Numbered from the stretch's first letter, positions 18,166-27,610 are shown. The stretch is 35,023 nt of DNA from an uncultured Bacteroidales bacterium (GCA_902779165.1 CACZAN010000044.1:1-35023); one strand, 5' to 3'. Numbers and translations are program-made. The notes: a model not told the origin generated them from the sequence alone.

Positions 18166-18507
18166 ATGACAACGAAAATAGAAAGACGAATCAAGATTAA
18201 GTATAGAGTTCGCAACAAGATCTCCGGAACTGCAGAGCGTCCCCGCATGTCGGTGTTCCGCAGCAACAAGCAGATCTACGTACAAGTCATTAACGACCTC
18301 ACCGGCACCACTCTTTGCGCCGCTTCCTCCCTCGGGATGGAGGCATGCCCCAAGAAGGAGCAGGCTGCCAAGGTGGGTGAACTCATCGCAAAGAAAGCCC
18401 TCGAGGCAGGTATCACCACCGTGGTCTTCGACCGCAATGGTTACCTCTATCATGGGCGTGTGAAAGAAGTTGCAGATGCAGCACGTAAAGGTGGACTTAA
18501 ATTCTAA
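18166..18507 (+). CDS. rplR: 50S ribosomal protein L18
   Basis: 113 aa. L18 binds 5S rRNA with L5 in the central protuberance. Recognised by [39 protein letters not shown] and [20 protein letters not shown]. Confidence 0.98.
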   Translation: MTTKIERRIKIKYRVRNKISGTAERPRMSVFRSNKQIYVQVINDLTGTTLCAASSLGMEACPKKEQAAKVGELIAKKALEAGITTVVFDRNGYLYHGRVKEVADAARKGGLKF

Positions 18508-18513
18508 ATCATT

Positions 18514-19026
18514 ATGGCAATCAAGAATGTAAAGATCAATAGCGATGTAGAGTTGAAGGACCGCCTCGTAGCCATCAACCGTGTCACCAAGGTGACCAAG
18601 GGTGGCCGCACCTTCACGTTCGCAGCAATTGTAGTAGTCGGCGACGGCAAGGGAATCATCGGTTATGGCCTCGGCAAGGCCGGTGAAGTCACTGCCGCTA
18701 TCGCTAAGGGAGTGGAAGCCGCCAAGAAGAATCTTGTGCAGGTTCCCGTCCTCAACGGCACTGTGCCCCACGAGCAGGCTGCTCACTATGGTGGCGCCGA
18801 AGTGCTCATCATGCCCGCCAGCACCGGTACCGGTGTGGTGGCCGGCGGAGCTATGCGTGCCGTTCTCGAGAGTGTTGGTATCACTGACTGTCTGGCCAAG
18901 TCCAAGGGTTCCTCGAACCCCCACAATCTGGTGAAAGCCACCATCGCAGCCCTCTCTGAGATGCGTGATGCCCGCCAGGTGGCACAGAACCGTGGCATCA
19001 GTGTAGAGAAAGTATTCAGAGGTTAA
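18514..19026 (+). CDS. rpsE: 30S ribosomal protein S5
   Basis: 170 aa. S5 contributes to decoding accuracy and mRNA unwinding. The N-terminal dsRNA-binding-like fold shows [19 protein letters not shown] (with the loop tied to spectinomycin response) and the C-terminal part shows [18 protein letters not shown]. It starts 6 nt after rplR. Confidence 0.98.
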   Translation: MAIKNVKINSDVELKDRLVAINRVTKVTKGGRTFTFAAIVVVGDGKGIIGYGLGKAGEVTAAIAKGVEAAKKNLVQVPVLNGTVPHEQAAHYGGAEVLIMPASTGTGVVAGGAMRAVLESVGITDCLAKSKGSSNPHNLVKATIAALSEMRDARQVAQNRGISVEKVFRG

Positions 19027-19044
19027 CGAAGGAGGTTCAAGACT

Positions 19045-19221
19045 ATGGCAACTATCAAAGTGAAGCAAATCAAGAGCCGCATCGGCGCCCCCAAGAATCA
19101 GAAGCGCACACTCGACGCTATGGGGTTGAGAAAGCTGAATCATGTCGTGGAGCTGGAAGATACTCCCAGCGTCCGCGGTCAGATCCAGACGGTACATCAC
19201 TTGGTGAAGATCGTCGACTAA
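19045..19221 (+). CDS. rpmD: 50S ribosomal protein L30
   Basis: 58 aa: MATIKVKQIKSRIGAPKNQK, then LDAMGLRKLNHVVELEDTP and a C-terminal VHHLVKIVD. This is a complete bacterial L30. It is preceded by GAAGGAGG about 9 nt before the ATG and lies between rpsE and rplO as usual. Confidence 0.97.
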   Translation: MATIKVKQIKSRIGAPKNQKRTLDAMGLRKLNHVVELEDTPSVRGQIQTVHHLVKIVD

Positions 19222-19272
19222 GCTTTCCACAAGTAAACATTAAACTCTAAACTCTTTAACCGACACACGATT

Positions 19273-19716
19273 ATGAAATTAAATACATTGAAACCCGCAG
19301 CTGGTGCCACCAAGTCACGCAAGAGAATTGGTCGCGGTCCCGGTTCCGGCCTCGGTGGAACCTCCACCCGTGGTCACAAGGGTGCCAAGGCACGTTCGGG
19401 TTATAAGAAGAAGATTGGTTTCGAAGGCGGTCAGATGCCTCTGCAGCGTCGCCTGCCGAAGTTCGGCTTCAAGAACATCAACCGCAAGGAGTACCAGCCC
19501 GTGAACCTCGCACAGCTCCAGAAGCTCGCCGAGCAGGGTCTGGAGAAGATCGGACTTGCTGAAATCGTAGCCGCAGGACTGGCCAAGGCTGGTGAGCTGG
19601 TGAAGATTCTCGGCAACGGTCAGCTCACCGCAAAGATCGAAGTCGAGGCTAATGGCTTCTCGAAAACTGCTGAAGCAGCCATCACGGCTGCCGGCGGAAG
19701 CGCAAAAACACTCTAA
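19273..19716 (+). CDS. rplO: 50S ribosomal protein L15
   Basis: 147 aa. L15 is a late-assembly protein that stabilises 23S rRNA domains. The N-terminal Gly/Arg/Lys-rich extension is typical (RKRIGRGPGSGLGGTSTRGH), followed by GFEGGQMPLQRRLPKFGFKN and the globular C-terminal domain. It starts 51 nt after rpmD and ends 15 nt before secY. Confidence 0.98.
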   Translation: MKLNTLKPAAGATKSRKRIGRGPGSGLGGTSTRGHKGAKARSGYKKKIGFEGGQMPLQRRLPKFGFKNINRKEYQPVNLAQLQKLAEQGLEKIGLAEIVAAGLAKAGELVKILGNGQLTAKIEVEANGFSKTAEAAITAAGGSAKTL

Positions 19717-19731
19717 GAACCCTAAGGACTT

Positions 19732-21078
19732 ATGAAAAAGTTTTTTGCAACACTGAAGAACATCTGGATGATTGAGGACCTTCGCATGAAGATCCTCTTC
19801 ACCGTGGCTTTTGCCGCCATCTATCGTTTTGGCTCATTTGTGGTGCTCCCGGGCATCAATCCGAGCCAGCTCGTAGCATTGCGCGAGCAGACCAGCGAAG
19901 GTCTTATGAGCCTGCTGAATATGTTCTCGGGAGGTGCATTCTCCAACGCGTCTGTTTTTGCGCTGGGAATTATGCCTTACATCACGGCCTCCATCGTCAT
20001 CCAGCTGCTGGCAGTCGCTGTACCTTATTTCCAGAAGATGCAGCGCGAGGGTGAGAGCGGCCGTCGTAAGATTAACCAGTACACCCGTTATCTGACGATC
20101 TTCATCCTCCTGTTCCAGGGCCCCGGTTACCTCGTTAACCTGCGCCACATGTCAGGCGGTGCCCTCAGCCCCGCCCTCGACTGGACTTGGTTCATGATCA
20201 CGTCAACCATCATCCTTGCAGCCGGCAGTATGTTCATCCTATGGCTGGGTGAGCGCATCACTGACAAGGGAATCGGCAACGGTGTATCTATGATCATTAT
20301 GTTAGGTATCATCGCACGCCTGCCGCAGGCCTTCGGTCAGGAGGCTGTCAGCCGTCTGAACAACCTCAACGGTGGCGGTCTGGTGATGTTCCTCGTCGAG
20401 CTCGTCATCCTCTTCTGTGCCGTCCTCGCTGCCATCATGCTGACCCAGGGAACCCGCAAGGTCCCCGTGCAGTATGCTAAGCGCGTCATGGGTGGTGGAC
20501 AGCAGATTGGCGGTGCCCGTCAGTACATCCCCCTGAAGCTCTTCGCTGCCAATGTGATGCCTATCATCTTCGCCCAGGCTATCATGTTCCTGCCTATCAC
20601 GCTCTACGGAGCACTCAGCGACGGACAGAACCCCTCGGCACTGATGATTGCGCTTTCCGACCACACCAGCTGGGCATATAACCTGATGTTTGCCGCCCTC
20701 ATCATCATCTTCACGTACCTCTACACCGCCATCACCATGAACCCCGTTCAGATGGCAGAGGATATGAAGCGCAACAACGGGTTCATCCCCGGCGTGCGCC
20801 CTGGTAAGGACACGGCAGACTACATCGACAACGTGATGTCGCACATCATGCTGCCCGGCTCCCTCTTCCTGGCGCTCATTGCCTGCATGCCCGCTTTCGC
20901 CGGCCTGCTGAATGTGCAGCCGGAATTTGCTCAGTTCTTCGGCGGCACCTCGCTGCTCATCCTCGTGGGCGTTGTCCTCGACACCTTGCAGCAGATCGAG
21001 AGCCACTTGCTCATGCGCCATTACGACGGCCTGCTTGAGTCCGGCCGCATTCATGGCCGCGGTATGAGTGCCTACTAA
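19732..21078 (+). CDS. secY: Protein translocase subunit SecY
   Basis: 448 aa integral membrane protein with ten expected transmembrane helices, the channel of the SecYEG translocon. Family landmarks are the start of helix 1 (FTVAFAAIYRFGSFVVLPGI), the plug region MFSGGAFSNASVFALGIMPY, the TITDKGIGNGVS-type segment ERITDKGIGNGVSMI, and the cytosolic loop RNNGFIPGVRPGKDTADYI that contacts the ribosome. It follows rplO, as in most bacterial spc clusters. Confidence 0.98.
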   Translation: MKKFFATLKNIWMIEDLRMKILFTVAFAAIYRFGSFVVLPGINPSQLVALREQTSEGLMSLLNMFSGGAFSNASVFALGIMPYITASIVIQLLAVAVPYFQKMQREGESGRRKINQYTRYLTIFILLFQGPGYLVNLRHMSGGALSPALDWTWFMITSTIILAAGSMFILWLGERITDKGIGNGVSMIIMLGIIARLPQAFGQEAVSRLNNLNGGGLVMFLVELVILFCAVLAAIMLTQGTRKVPVQYAKRVMGGGQQIGGARQYIPLKLFAANVMPIIFAQAIMFLPITLYGALSDGQNPSALMIALSDHTSWAYNLMFAALIIIFTYLYTAITMNPVQMAEDMKRNNGFIPGVRPGKDTADYIDNVMSHIMLPGSLFLALIACMPAFAGLLNVQPEFAQFFGGTSLLILVGVVLDTLQQIESHLLMRHYDGLLESGRIHGRGMSAY

Positions 21079-21099
21079 ACCAAACGCGATCTATCTCTA

Positions 21100-21906
21100 A
21101 TGATATTTCTGAAGACAGAGGACGAGATTGAGCTGATGCGGGCCGCCAATCTGTTGGTGGCCGCGACGCTTGCCGAAGTCGGACGAGCAGTCCGCCCAGG
21201 CATTAGCACAGCTCAGCTCGACCGTCTGGCCGACGAATTTATCCGTGACCACGGAGCTACGCCGACCTTCAAGGGTTTCCCCAATCCCTACGGAGGGCCC
21301 TTCCCTGGCAGTATCTGCACATCCGTCAACGATGTGGTGGTTCACGGCGTACCTTCCGAGGCCACTGTGCTGAAAGATGGCGACATCATTTCCGTCGACT
21401 GCGGCACACTGCTCAATGGCTACAACGGCGACAGCTGCTACACCTTCCAGGTAGGCGAGGTTGCCGAAGACGTCCGTCAGTTGCTGCGTACGACCAAGCA
21501 GTCGCTCTACGAGGGCATAGCCCAGGCAGTAGCCGGGCACCGCATTGGCGACATCAGCTATGCTGTCCAGTCCTACTGCGAAGCCCAGGGCTACGGCGTT
21601 GTCCGTGAGTTCGTCGGTCATGGAATCGGCCGCGAGATGCACGAAGACCCCCAGATTCCCAACTATGGGACTCGCGGTCAGGGCAAGCAGATAAAGAACG
21701 GTCTATGCATCGCCATCGAGCCGATGATTACCCAGGGGAGCCGTGAGGTCTTTATGGCCGAAGACAAGTGGACCATCTACACGCGTGACCACCGGCCCGC
21801 TGCACATTTCGAGCACACCTTGGCCGTCCACCACGGAAAGGCCGATATCCTCTCCTCTTTTGAGGAAATAGAAAAGTTGGAAGCACAACGTAACCAGACA
21901 TTATAA
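21100..21906 (+). CDS. map: Methionine aminopeptidase type I
   Basis: 268 aa. It removes the initiator methionine from new proteins. The five metal ligands are present: Asp100 and Asp111 ([15 protein letters not shown]), His174 ([12 protein letters not shown]), Glu207 (AIEPM) and Glu238 (HFEHT); His82 (VVHGVP) lines the substrate pocket. Placement right after secY, without adk between them, fits the Bacteroidetes gene order as I recall it. Confidence 0.97.
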   Translation: MIFLKTEDEIELMRAANLLVAATLAEVGRAVRPGISTAQLDRLADEFIRDHGATPTFKGFPNPYGGPFPGSICTSVNDVVVHGVPSEATVLKDGDIISVDCGTLLNGYNGDSCYTFQVGEVAEDVRQLLRTTKQSLYEGIAQAVAGHRIGDISYAVQSYCEAQGYGVVREFVGHGIGREMHEDPQIPNYGTRGQGKQIKNGLCIAIEPMITQGSREVFMAEDKWTIYTRDHRPAAHFEHTLAVHHGKADILSSFEEIEKLEAQRNQTL

Positions 21907-21929
21907 ACAGATCACAACTGATACGAAGT

Positions 21930-22148
21930 ATGGCAAAGCAATCCGCTATTGAGCAAGACGGCCAGATTATGGAGGCTCTTTCCAATGCGATGTTCCGCGT
22001 CGAACTGGAGAATGGCCATCAGATTACGGCCCACATCTCCGGCAAGATGAGAATGCATTATATCAAAATCCTGCCCGGCGACAAGGTCAAGGTAGAAATG
22101 AGTCCTTACGACCTGTCCAAGGGACGCATCGTATTCAGATACAAATAA
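21930..22148 (+). CDS. infA: Translation initiation factor IF-1
   Basis: 72 aa OB-fold protein that binds the 30S A site during initiation. It begins [20 protein letters not shown] and contains [19 protein letters not shown] and [13 protein letters not shown]. The gene lies 23 nt after map and 12 nt before rpmJ. Confidence 0.98.
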   Translation: MAKQSAIEQDGQIMEALSNAMFRVELENGHQITAHISGKMRMHYIKILPGDKVKVEMSPYDLSKGRIVFRYK

Positions 22149-22160
22149 TTTAGAAAAGAT

Positions 22161-22277
22161 ATGAAAACAAGAGCATCTTTGAAGAAGCGCACCCCCGACT
22201 GCAAGATCGTACGCCGCAAGGGTCGCCTGTATGTGATTAACAAGAAAAACCCGAAGTTCAAAATGCGTCAGGGTTAA
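22161..22277 (+). CDS. rpmJ: 50S ribosomal protein L36
   Basis: 38 aa: [20 protein letters not shown] through NPKFKMRQG. Only one of the classic zinc ligands remains (Cys14); the others are replaced, so this is the zinc-independent type usual in Bacteroidetes. It sits between infA and rpsM as expected. Confidence 0.96.
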   Translation: MKTRASLKKRTPDCKIVRRKGRLYVINKKNPKFKMRQG

Positions 22278-22311
22278 CGTAAAACGAAAACGTAAATCGT
22301 AATTTCAAAAT

Positions 22312-22692
22312 ATGGCAATAAGAATTGTTGGTGTCGATTTGCCTCAGAACAAACGAGGTGAAATCGCTTTGACCTACATCTTTGGTATAGGTCGCAGTAG
22401 TTCAGCAAAGATCCTGGAGAAAGCCGGTGTCGATAAGGACGTCAAGGTCAAGGATTGGACCGACGAGCAAGCCGGTAAGATCCGTGAGGTCATTGCTGCA
22501 GAGTACAAGGTCGAGGGTGACCTTCGTACCGAAATCACTATGAACATCAAGCGCCTGATGGATATCGGCTGCTATCGTGGTGTGCGTCATCGTCATGGTC
22601 TGCCCGTTCGCGGCCAGAGCACGAAGAACAATGCCCGTACCCGCAAGGGCAAGAAGAAGACCGTTGCAAACAAGAAGAAGGCCACGAAGTAA
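22312..22692 (+). CDS. rpsM: 30S ribosomal protein S13
   Basis: 126 aa. S13 forms the A-site finger bridge in the 30S head. Family segments are [54 protein letters not shown] and a Lys-rich tail. First gene of the part corresponding to the alpha cluster. Confidence 0.98.
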   Translation: MAIRIVGVDLPQNKRGEIALTYIFGIGRSSSAKILEKAGVDKDVKVKDWTDEQAGKIREVIAAEYKVEGDLRTEITMNIKRLMDIGCYRGVRHRHGLPVRGQSTKNNARTRKGKKKTVANKKKATK

Positions 22693-22720
22693 TTGAAATA
22701 ATTGAAAACAGAAAATTCAT

Positions 22721-23110
22721 ATGGCAAAGAAAACAGTTGCAGCTAAGAAAAGAAATGTGAAGGTTGACGCCCTGGGCCAGCTTCATGTGCACAGCTCCTT
22801 CAACAATGTCATCGTTTCGCTTGCCAACAGCGAAGGACAGGTCATTTCCTGGTCCAGCGCCGGCAAGATGGGATTTCGCGGTTCCAAGAAGAATACCCCC
22901 TACGCCGCCCAGATGGCCGCCCAGGATTGCGCCAAGATAGCCTACGACCTCGGCCTCCGCAAGGTAAAGGCCTATGTCAAGGGTCCCGGCAACGGCCGTG
23001 AATCCGCCATCCGCACCATTCACGGTGCAGGTATCGAGGTCGTCGAGATCATCGACGTCACCCCGCTGCCCTTCAACGGATGCCGTCCTCCGAAGCGTCG
23101 TAGAGTTTAA
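22721..23110 (+). CDS. rpsK: 30S ribosomal protein S11
   Basis: 129 aa. S11 lies on the platform near the E site. Recognised by [51 protein letters not shown] and the C-terminal [18 protein letters not shown]. Confidence 0.98.
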   Translation: MAKKTVAAKKRNVKVDALGQLHVHSSFNNVIVSLANSEGQVISWSSAGKMGFRGSKKNTPYAAQMAAQDCAKIAYDLGLRKVKAYVKGPGNGRESAIRTIHGAGIEVVEIIDVTPLPFNGCRPPKRRRV

Positions 23111-23169
23111 TAATGGGCGTTATATCGTATAACGTGATATTCTAAGTAACGAAAACATTTAAATAGATT

Positions 23170-23775
23170 ATGGCAAGATATACAGGTCCCAAATCTAAGA
23201 TTGCCCGCCGTTTCGGCGAGGCCATATTCGGTCCCGACAAGGTGTTGTCCAAGCGTAACTACCCTCCCGGACAGCATGGCAACAACCGCCGTCGCAAGAC
23301 CTCCGAGTACGGAGTCATGCTTGCTGAGAAGCAGAAGGCAAAGTACACCTACGGCGTACTCGAGAAACAGTTCCGCAATATGTTCGAGAAGGCAGCCCGC
23401 ACCAACGGCATCACCGGTGAGATTCTCCTCCAGAACCTCGAGTGCCGTCTGGACAACGTCGTGTTCCGTCTTGGCATTGCTCCCACTCGCGCCGCTGCAC
23501 GCCAACTCGTCAGCCACCGCCACATCGTTGTCGACGGAAAAGTCGTCAACATCCCCTCCTTCAGCGTCAAGCCCGGCCAGATTGTCGGCGTGCGCGAGAA
23601 GTCCAAGTCCTTGGAGGTCATTGCTGCAGCCCTCGCCGGCTTCAACCACAGCAAGTACCCCTGGATTGAGTGGGACGAGGCTCAGAAGGCCGGCAAGCTC
23701 CTGCACAAGCCCGAGCGCGCAGACATCCCCGAAAATATCAAGGAACAACTCATTGTAGAACTCTACTCTAAATAA
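23170..23775 (+). CDS. rpsD: 30S ribosomal protein S4
   Basis: 201 aa. S4 nucleates 30S assembly and affects decoding accuracy. It begins [17 protein letters not shown] and carries the S4 RNA-binding domain [20 protein letters not shown] to [15 protein letters not shown]. It lacks the CxxC zinc knuckle at the N-terminus. It ends 9 nt before rpoA. Confidence 0.98.
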   Translation: MARYTGPKSKIARRFGEAIFGPDKVLSKRNYPPGQHGNNRRRKTSEYGVMLAEKQKAKYTYGVLEKQFRNMFEKAARTNGITGEILLQNLECRLDNVVFRLGIAPTRAAARQLVSHRHIVVDGKVVNIPSFSVKPGQIVGVREKSKSLEVIAAALAGFNHSKYPWIEWDEAQKAGKLLHKPERADIPENIKEQLIVELYSK

Positions 23776-23784
23776 AAACTGATT

Positions 23785-24777
23785 ATGGCGATATTAGCAT
23801 TTCAAAGACCTGACAAGGTGTTAATGGTGGAGGCCGATGACAAATACGGCAAGTTCGAATTTCGTCCGTTGGAGCCCGGCTTCGGTATTACCGTCGGCAA
23901 TGCACTTCGCCGTATTCTGCTTTCTTCCCTGGAAGGTTATGCCATCAATACCGTACGTATCAATGGCGTAGAGCACGAATTCGCATCTGTTCCTGGTGTG
24001 AAAGAAGATGTCACGAACATCATTCTTAACCTCAAACAAGTCCGCTTCCGCCAGGTCGTGGAAGAATTCGAGAACGAGAAAGTCAGCGTCACCGTCGAGA
24101 ACACCACCGAGTTCAAGGCCGGCGACTTCAATAAGTACCTTACCGGATTCGAAGTATTGAACCCCGAGCTCGTCATCTGTCACCTCGATGCCAAAGCCTC
24201 CATCCAGATGGAAATCTCCATCAACAAAGGCCGCGGCTACGTGCCCTCTGAAGAGAATCGAGAGTTCTGCACGGATGTCAACGTCATCCCCATCGACTCC
24301 ATCTACACTCCTATTCGCAACGTAAAGTACGCCGTCGAGAACTTCCGCGTTGAGCAGAAGACCGACTACGAGAAACTCGTCCTCGAAGTCACTACCGATG
24401 GTTCCATCCAGCCGAAGGACGCCCTCAAGGAGGCCGCCAAGATCCTCATCTATCACTTCATGCTCTTCTCCGACGAAAAGATCACCATCGAGAACGTCGA
24501 CACCGAGGGCAACGAAGAATTCGACGAGGAAATCCTCCATATGCGCCAGCTTCTTAAGACCAAGCTCGTCGACATGGACCTCTCCGTGCGCGCCCTCAAC
24601 TGCCTCAAGGCCGCCGACGTCGAGACACTCGGAGACCTCGTGCAGTACAACAAGACGGATCTGCTCAAGTTCCGCAACTTCGGCAAGAAATCGCTCACCG
24701 AGCTTGATGATTTGCTCGAGAGTCTGAATCTGTCGTTTGGAACCGATATTTCAAAGTATAAATTAGACAAAGATTAA
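23785..24777 (+). CDS. rpoA: RNA polymerase subunit alpha
   Basis: 330 aa. The N-terminal domain (residues about 1-235) drives polymerase assembly; it shows [20 protein letters not shown] and the [16 protein letters not shown] segment. After an acidic linker ([14 protein letters not shown]) the C-terminal domain has [20 protein letters not shown] with the conserved DNA-contacting Arg and [18 protein letters not shown]. Complete and in its usual place between rpsD and rplQ. Confidence 0.98.
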   Translation: MAILAFQRPDKVLMVEADDKYGKFEFRPLEPGFGITVGNALRRILLSSLEGYAINTVRINGVEHEFASVPGVKEDVTNIILNLKQVRFRQVVEEFENEKVSVTVENTTEFKAGDFNKYLTGFEVLNPELVICHLDAKASIQMEISINKGRGYVPSEENREFCTDVNVIPIDSIYTPIRNVKYAVENFRVEQKTDYEKLVLEVTTDGSIQPKDALKEAAKILIYHFMLFSDEKITIENVDTEGNEEFDEEILHMRQLLKTKLVDMDLSVRALNCLKAADVETLGDLVQYNKTDLLKFRNFGKKSLTELDDLLESLNLSFGTDISKYKLDKD

Positions 24778-24785
24778 AATTTCCT

Positions 24786-25304
24786 ATGAGACACGGAAAG
24801 AAATTCAACCACCTGGGCCGTACTGCATCCCACCGCGATGCCATGCTCTCCAACATGGCCACCTCGCTGATCATGCACAAAAGAATCACTACGACCCTCG
24901 CCAAGGCCAAGGCCCTCAAGAAGTTTGTCGAGCCCCTGGTCACCAAGGCAAAACAAGATACCACCAATGCACGTCGCGTCGTCTTCTCTCATCTGCAGAA
25001 CAAGTACGCCGTGACAGAACTCTTCCAGGTCGTTATGCCGAAAGTCGGCGACCGTCCCGGCGGCTACACCCGCATCATCAAGACCGGTTTCCGTCAGGGC
25101 GACATGGCTCCCGTCTGCTTCATCGAGCTCGTAGACTTCGATGAGAACATGGCCAAGACCCAGAAGAAGGCTACGCGCACACGCCGCAGCCGCAAGTCTG
25201 CAGCAGCACCCGCCGCTGAAGCTCCCGCAACCGTCGAGGCAGCAGAGGCTCCCGCCGCTGAAGACACCCCCGCCGAGGCACCTGCCGAAGCAACCAACGA
25301 ATAA
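24786..25304 (+). CDS. rplQ: 50S ribosomal protein L17 with a long Ala/Pro/Glu tail
   Basis: 172 aa. Residues about 1-120 are a standard L17 core ([51 protein letters not shown]), which lies near the tunnel exit. A basic segment ([12 protein letters not shown]) is followed by about 40 residues of low-complexity [10 protein letters not shown]-type sequence. Extended tails are common on L17 in Bacteroidetes. Last gene of the cluster, 9 nt after rpoA. Confidence 0.97.
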   Translation: MRHGKKFNHLGRTASHRDAMLSNMATSLIMHKRITTTLAKAKALKKFVEPLVTKAKQDTTNARRVVFSHLQNKYAVTELFQVVMPKVGDRPGGYTRIIKTGFRQGDMAPVCFIELVDFDENMAKTQKKATRTRRSRKSAAAPAAEAPATVEAAEAPAAEDTPAEAPAEATNE

Positions 25305-25326
25305 TTCTTTATTGCACATACAAGCG

Positions 25327-25357
25327 AGAAGGGCAACCCGTGAGGGCTGCCCTTTTC
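25327..25357 (+). terminator. Terminator of the ribosomal gene cluster
   Basis: AAGGGCAACCC and GGGCTGCCCTT form a hairpin with a GTGA loop, ending in TTTTC, 23 nt after the rplQ stop. This is the only clear terminator in the run of genes from rpsL. Confidence 0.85.
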
Positions 25358-25412
25358 AGTCGTATATCCTATTATCATTTCCGACGCTTCGTGTGAAGAG
25401 AATCTCACTTCA

Positions 25413-26027
25413 TTATGGTTTCACACCCGTAATCGTAGCGTACGAAGGTTTCTTGCGGTACAACTCCGTATGAATGAAACCCGCAGCATCAAGAAAATCC
25501 TTCAGCTGCTCAGGTGAATAGACCGTCATGCCCCCGACCATATCAGTCCACACGGAATCGCCTTCCACCACTTCCACCATGATGACGAAGCGTCCGCCGC
25601 TTTTCAGCACACGCCCGACCTCCTGCAGACAATGGCTAAGGTTCGGCCAGAAATAAACAGTCTCCACAGCCGTCACGAGGTCGAACTTCTCATCGTCGTA
25701 TGGCAGTTTCTCGGCTGTTCCCCGACAGACAAACACGCGCTTGTTGAGCATGTCGGCATTCACCTGACGGGCCTTCGCCACGCTCTCTTCCGAGATATCA
25801 ATACCATAGACACACGCGCCATCACTACGTTTGAGTAGTCGTTTCAGCGTGGCGCCTCCACCACAGCCAATATCGAGGATGGTCATCGCCGGACGAAAAG
25901 CCACCAGACTCAGGCCCCAGTTCGTCAGCGGAGCGTGTCCAAAGTTCATAAACCGCAGCATCAGCCGTCCTAAAGTACCCTCAGGCCTTGCGCACTGAGA
26001 GAAGAAAGATTTCAATAGTTTTTTCAT
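25413..26027 (-). CDS. Class I SAM-dependent methyltransferase
   Basis: 204 aa from MKKLLKSFFSQCARPEGTLG. A longer in-frame start at 26105 exists but would include the promoter, so 26027 is chosen. The Methyltransf_11-like fold shows motif I ILDIGCGGGATLKRLLK, motif II GIDISEES, LPYDDEKFDLVTAVETVYFW and the post-motif GRVLKSGGRFVIMVE. The substrate is unknown; the overall pattern resembles small-molecule methyltransferases. It is transcribed alone and converges on the ribosomal cluster terminator. Confidence 0.9.
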   Translation of the reverse strand: MKKLLKSFFSQCARPEGTLGRLMLRFMNFGHAPLTNWGLSLVAFRPAMTILDIGCGGGATLKRLLKRSDGACVYGIDISEESVAKARQVNADMLNKRVFVCRGTAEKLPYDDEKFDLVTAVETVYFWPNLSHCLQEVGRVLKSGGRFVIMVEVVEGDSVWTDMVGGMTVYSPEQLKDFLDAAGFIHTELYRKKPSYATITGVKP

Positions 26028-26074
26028 TGTATTATCTGTTTTAAGTCCTGAATGTAATTCTTGCTTTCCGGCTG

Positions 26075-26105
26075 CAAAGGTACGACAAAAAAAGCGATTG
26101 CACAA
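26075..26105 (-). promoter_or_regulatory. Promoter of the methyltransferase gene
   Basis: Minus strand: TTG (26103-26105), a 20-nt spacer and TACCTTTG (26075-26082), a good Bacteroidetes promoter 47 nt before the chosen start codon. Confidence 0.65.
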
Positions 26106-26274
26106 TACCCAGAAATGACGATTTTAACAATCGGCAAGCATTAACAAACAGCAACGAAAAGCCCCAACGGGACAGCCAGCAGTGGCTGGAGGTCATCGAG
26201 CCGCTGTCGCGGTGGTGGAGATGACAGAATGGTACTGAAATGGGCTGGAACAGTACGGGAAATGAAAAAAGAGG

Positions 26275-26301
26275 GAGATTGTACCGCGATATGAAACAGT
26301 G
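26275..26301 (+). repeat. 27-bp direct repeat, left copy
   Basis: Starts GAGATTGTACCGCG and ends ATATGAAACAGTG; identical to 27460-27486. The two copies bracket the DUF4160/DUF2442 pair. The flanking bases differ, so the identity ends sharply. The rest of 26106-26382 shows no gene. Confidence 0.8.
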
Positions 26302-26382
26302 TCCATGTAAAATAATTCTGAATACCTACTTAATTGGGATGCATCTTTCAAATGATGCAGAGCCGCACTTTTGCTACTCTAT

Positions 26383-26784
26383 CTATGCTGCTACTAATTC
26401 TTCCCCTAATTTGTGAAGATGTTCAAGGATTTCACGTTCACGTTCTTTTGACGGCTTTTTGAATCCGTTTATATAATTCCGAAGCAGCGTGGGATTCAAG
26501 CCTGCTCGACGAGCGAACTCAGCAACATTGATTTCCTTATGGGTTAAGAAGAAACGCTGCAGGGCACTTGGCTCTGCATCTTCATATCCGAAGCTCTCGA
26601 AACTGATGTCCTCATCCAGCTCACGCCAATGAATACCGTCGAAACCAAACATGTACTTGCTGCGCTCCTCATCATTAGCCTGACGCAGTCTGGGATACCA
26701 CAGCAACGATTGCTTATGCTCACGTCCCTCTTCGTCTCTGCCGTAAATATAATCGGCATCAAACCAAATCTCTTTAATCTTCAT
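26383..26784 (-). CDS. DUF2442 protein with helix-turn-helix C-terminus
   Basis: 133 aa. Residues about 1-80 match DUF2442 (MKIKEIWFDADYIYGRDEEG, LLWYPRLRQANDEERSKYMF, GFDGIHWRELDEDISFESF). Residues about 83-130 look like an XRE-type helix-turn-helix (INVAEFARRAGLNPTLLRNY) suited to DNA binding. DUF2442 genes commonly follow DUF4160 genes and the pair is often predicted to act as a toxin-antitoxin or small-partner module; the mechanism is unproven. An AAGGAGG site lies 8 nt before the start codon. The DUF4160 partner just upstream is broken. Confidence 0.85.
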   Translation of the reverse strand: MKIKEIWFDADYIYGRDEEGREHKQSLLWYPRLRQANDEERSKYMFGFDGIHWRELDEDISFESFGYEDAEPSALQRFFLTHKEINVAEFARRAGLNPTLLRNYINGFKKPSKEREREILEHLHKLGEELVAA

Positions 26785-26799
26785 ACCCAGTCCTCCTTA

Positions 26800-27036
26800 T
26801 TATTCAAAATATTCTTTCCAACGTTTTACGATAATATCAGCATTCTCATCTATAACCTTCTTGATCTTCTTATAGTCGTTTGTCTTGATTCCTTGTTTCT
26901 CAAACAATTCGAACTCAGCACCATTCCATATAAACTAGGCCATACCGCCGTTACCCTCTACATGAATGTGTAGTGGCTCGTGCTCTTTACTATAAAAGAA
27001 GAACGAGAATCCGTAGAATCTGAATACTTCTGGCAT
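26800..27036 (-). pseudogene. DUF4160 protein gene interrupted by an amber codon
   Basis: 79 codons including the final stop. The frame gives MPEVFRFYGFSFFFYSKEHE, then PLHIHVEGNGGMA, a TAG at codon 34 (26935-26937), and continues in the same frame with FIWNGAEFELFEKQGIKTND to IVKRWKEYFE. Both halves match the DUF4160 family (FFFYSxEHxPxHVHV, then a terminal W-EYF). Family members usually have Lys or Ala-Lys at the stop position, so one base change from AAG would explain it. Residual function is unlikely unless the codon is suppressed or is a sequence error. Confidence 0.8.
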
Positions 27037-27066
27037 ATTTTCCTTGCTTTTATCGTTTTCTTGGCG

Positions 27067-27098
27067 CAAAGATAGGAATTATTTTCGATACCCGCAAA
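27067..27098 (-). promoter_or_regulatory. Promoter of the DUF4160/DUF2442 pair
   Basis: Minus strand: TTTG (27095-27098), a 20-nt spacer and TATCTTTG (27067-27074). This is an excellent Bacteroidetes promoter 30 nt before the DUF4160 start codon. Confidence 0.75.
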
Positions 27099-27459
27099 TA
27101 ATTGAGCCACTTTTTCTGTTCATCACCTTCTACAATCCTGATTCCTTCAAAAAACGATTCCGTTTTTCGAGGTAAGACTTCGCAGAAGACATGGTTAAGG
27201 TCACTGAACATCAACCCAACCCCACTTACGAGGAAGAGTCGCTTTCTGTGGCAGGGCTGGGATAAGGCTCTGGATCTCACGCGTCAGCAGCCACCATGAA
27301 TCTTGTCATTTCTTGATTTTGTTTTGGATGATTTCTTCTCCCAACTGTTTGCGTAATAAATCATTTTGCAACATGTTCCAGAGTTCATCATCTAATGAGG
27401 CGTAACTTATATTCTCTTTCAACCATTTTGTCGAAGGAGTTATCCCCCATATTTTTTCT
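27099..27459. other. Intergenic region with a possible gene remnant
   Basis: No complete gene is supported. On the minus strand a frame ending at 27306 reads TPSTKWLKENISYASLDDEL, then WNMLQNDLLRKQLGEEIIQN and IKK-stop, which looks like the C-terminus of a real protein, but no start codon is seen and the frame runs into the 27-bp repeat. I do not recognise the family. Confidence 0.3.
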
Positions 27460-27486
27460 GAGATTGTACCGCGATATGAAACAGTG
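27460..27486 (+). repeat. 27-bp direct repeat, right copy
   Basis: Exact copy of 26275-26301, 1185 bp away in the same orientation. See the left copy. Confidence 0.8.
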
Positions 27487-27585
27487 GGGGGCTTTGCGGC
27501 GTGATTTCAAGATAATGGCTCGCGTCCGGGAAATGAATAAATGGCAAACGACGTTGAGCTGATTCACCTACCGGGATGACTGCAT

Positions 27586-27610
27586 AAAAAACTCCCACCG
27601 AAGCGGGAGT
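27586..27610 (-). terminator. Terminator of the tracrRNA
   Basis: On the minus strand ACTCCCGC and GTGGGAGT pair around a TTCG tetraloop closed by C-G, followed by six T. It forms the 3' end of the tracrRNA. Confidence 0.9.

Noticed and set aside
17656-19230. 524-aa minus-strand frame opposite rplF-rplR-rpsE-rpmD
   Set aside because: It crosses four conserved genes in antisense and has no recognisable domain.
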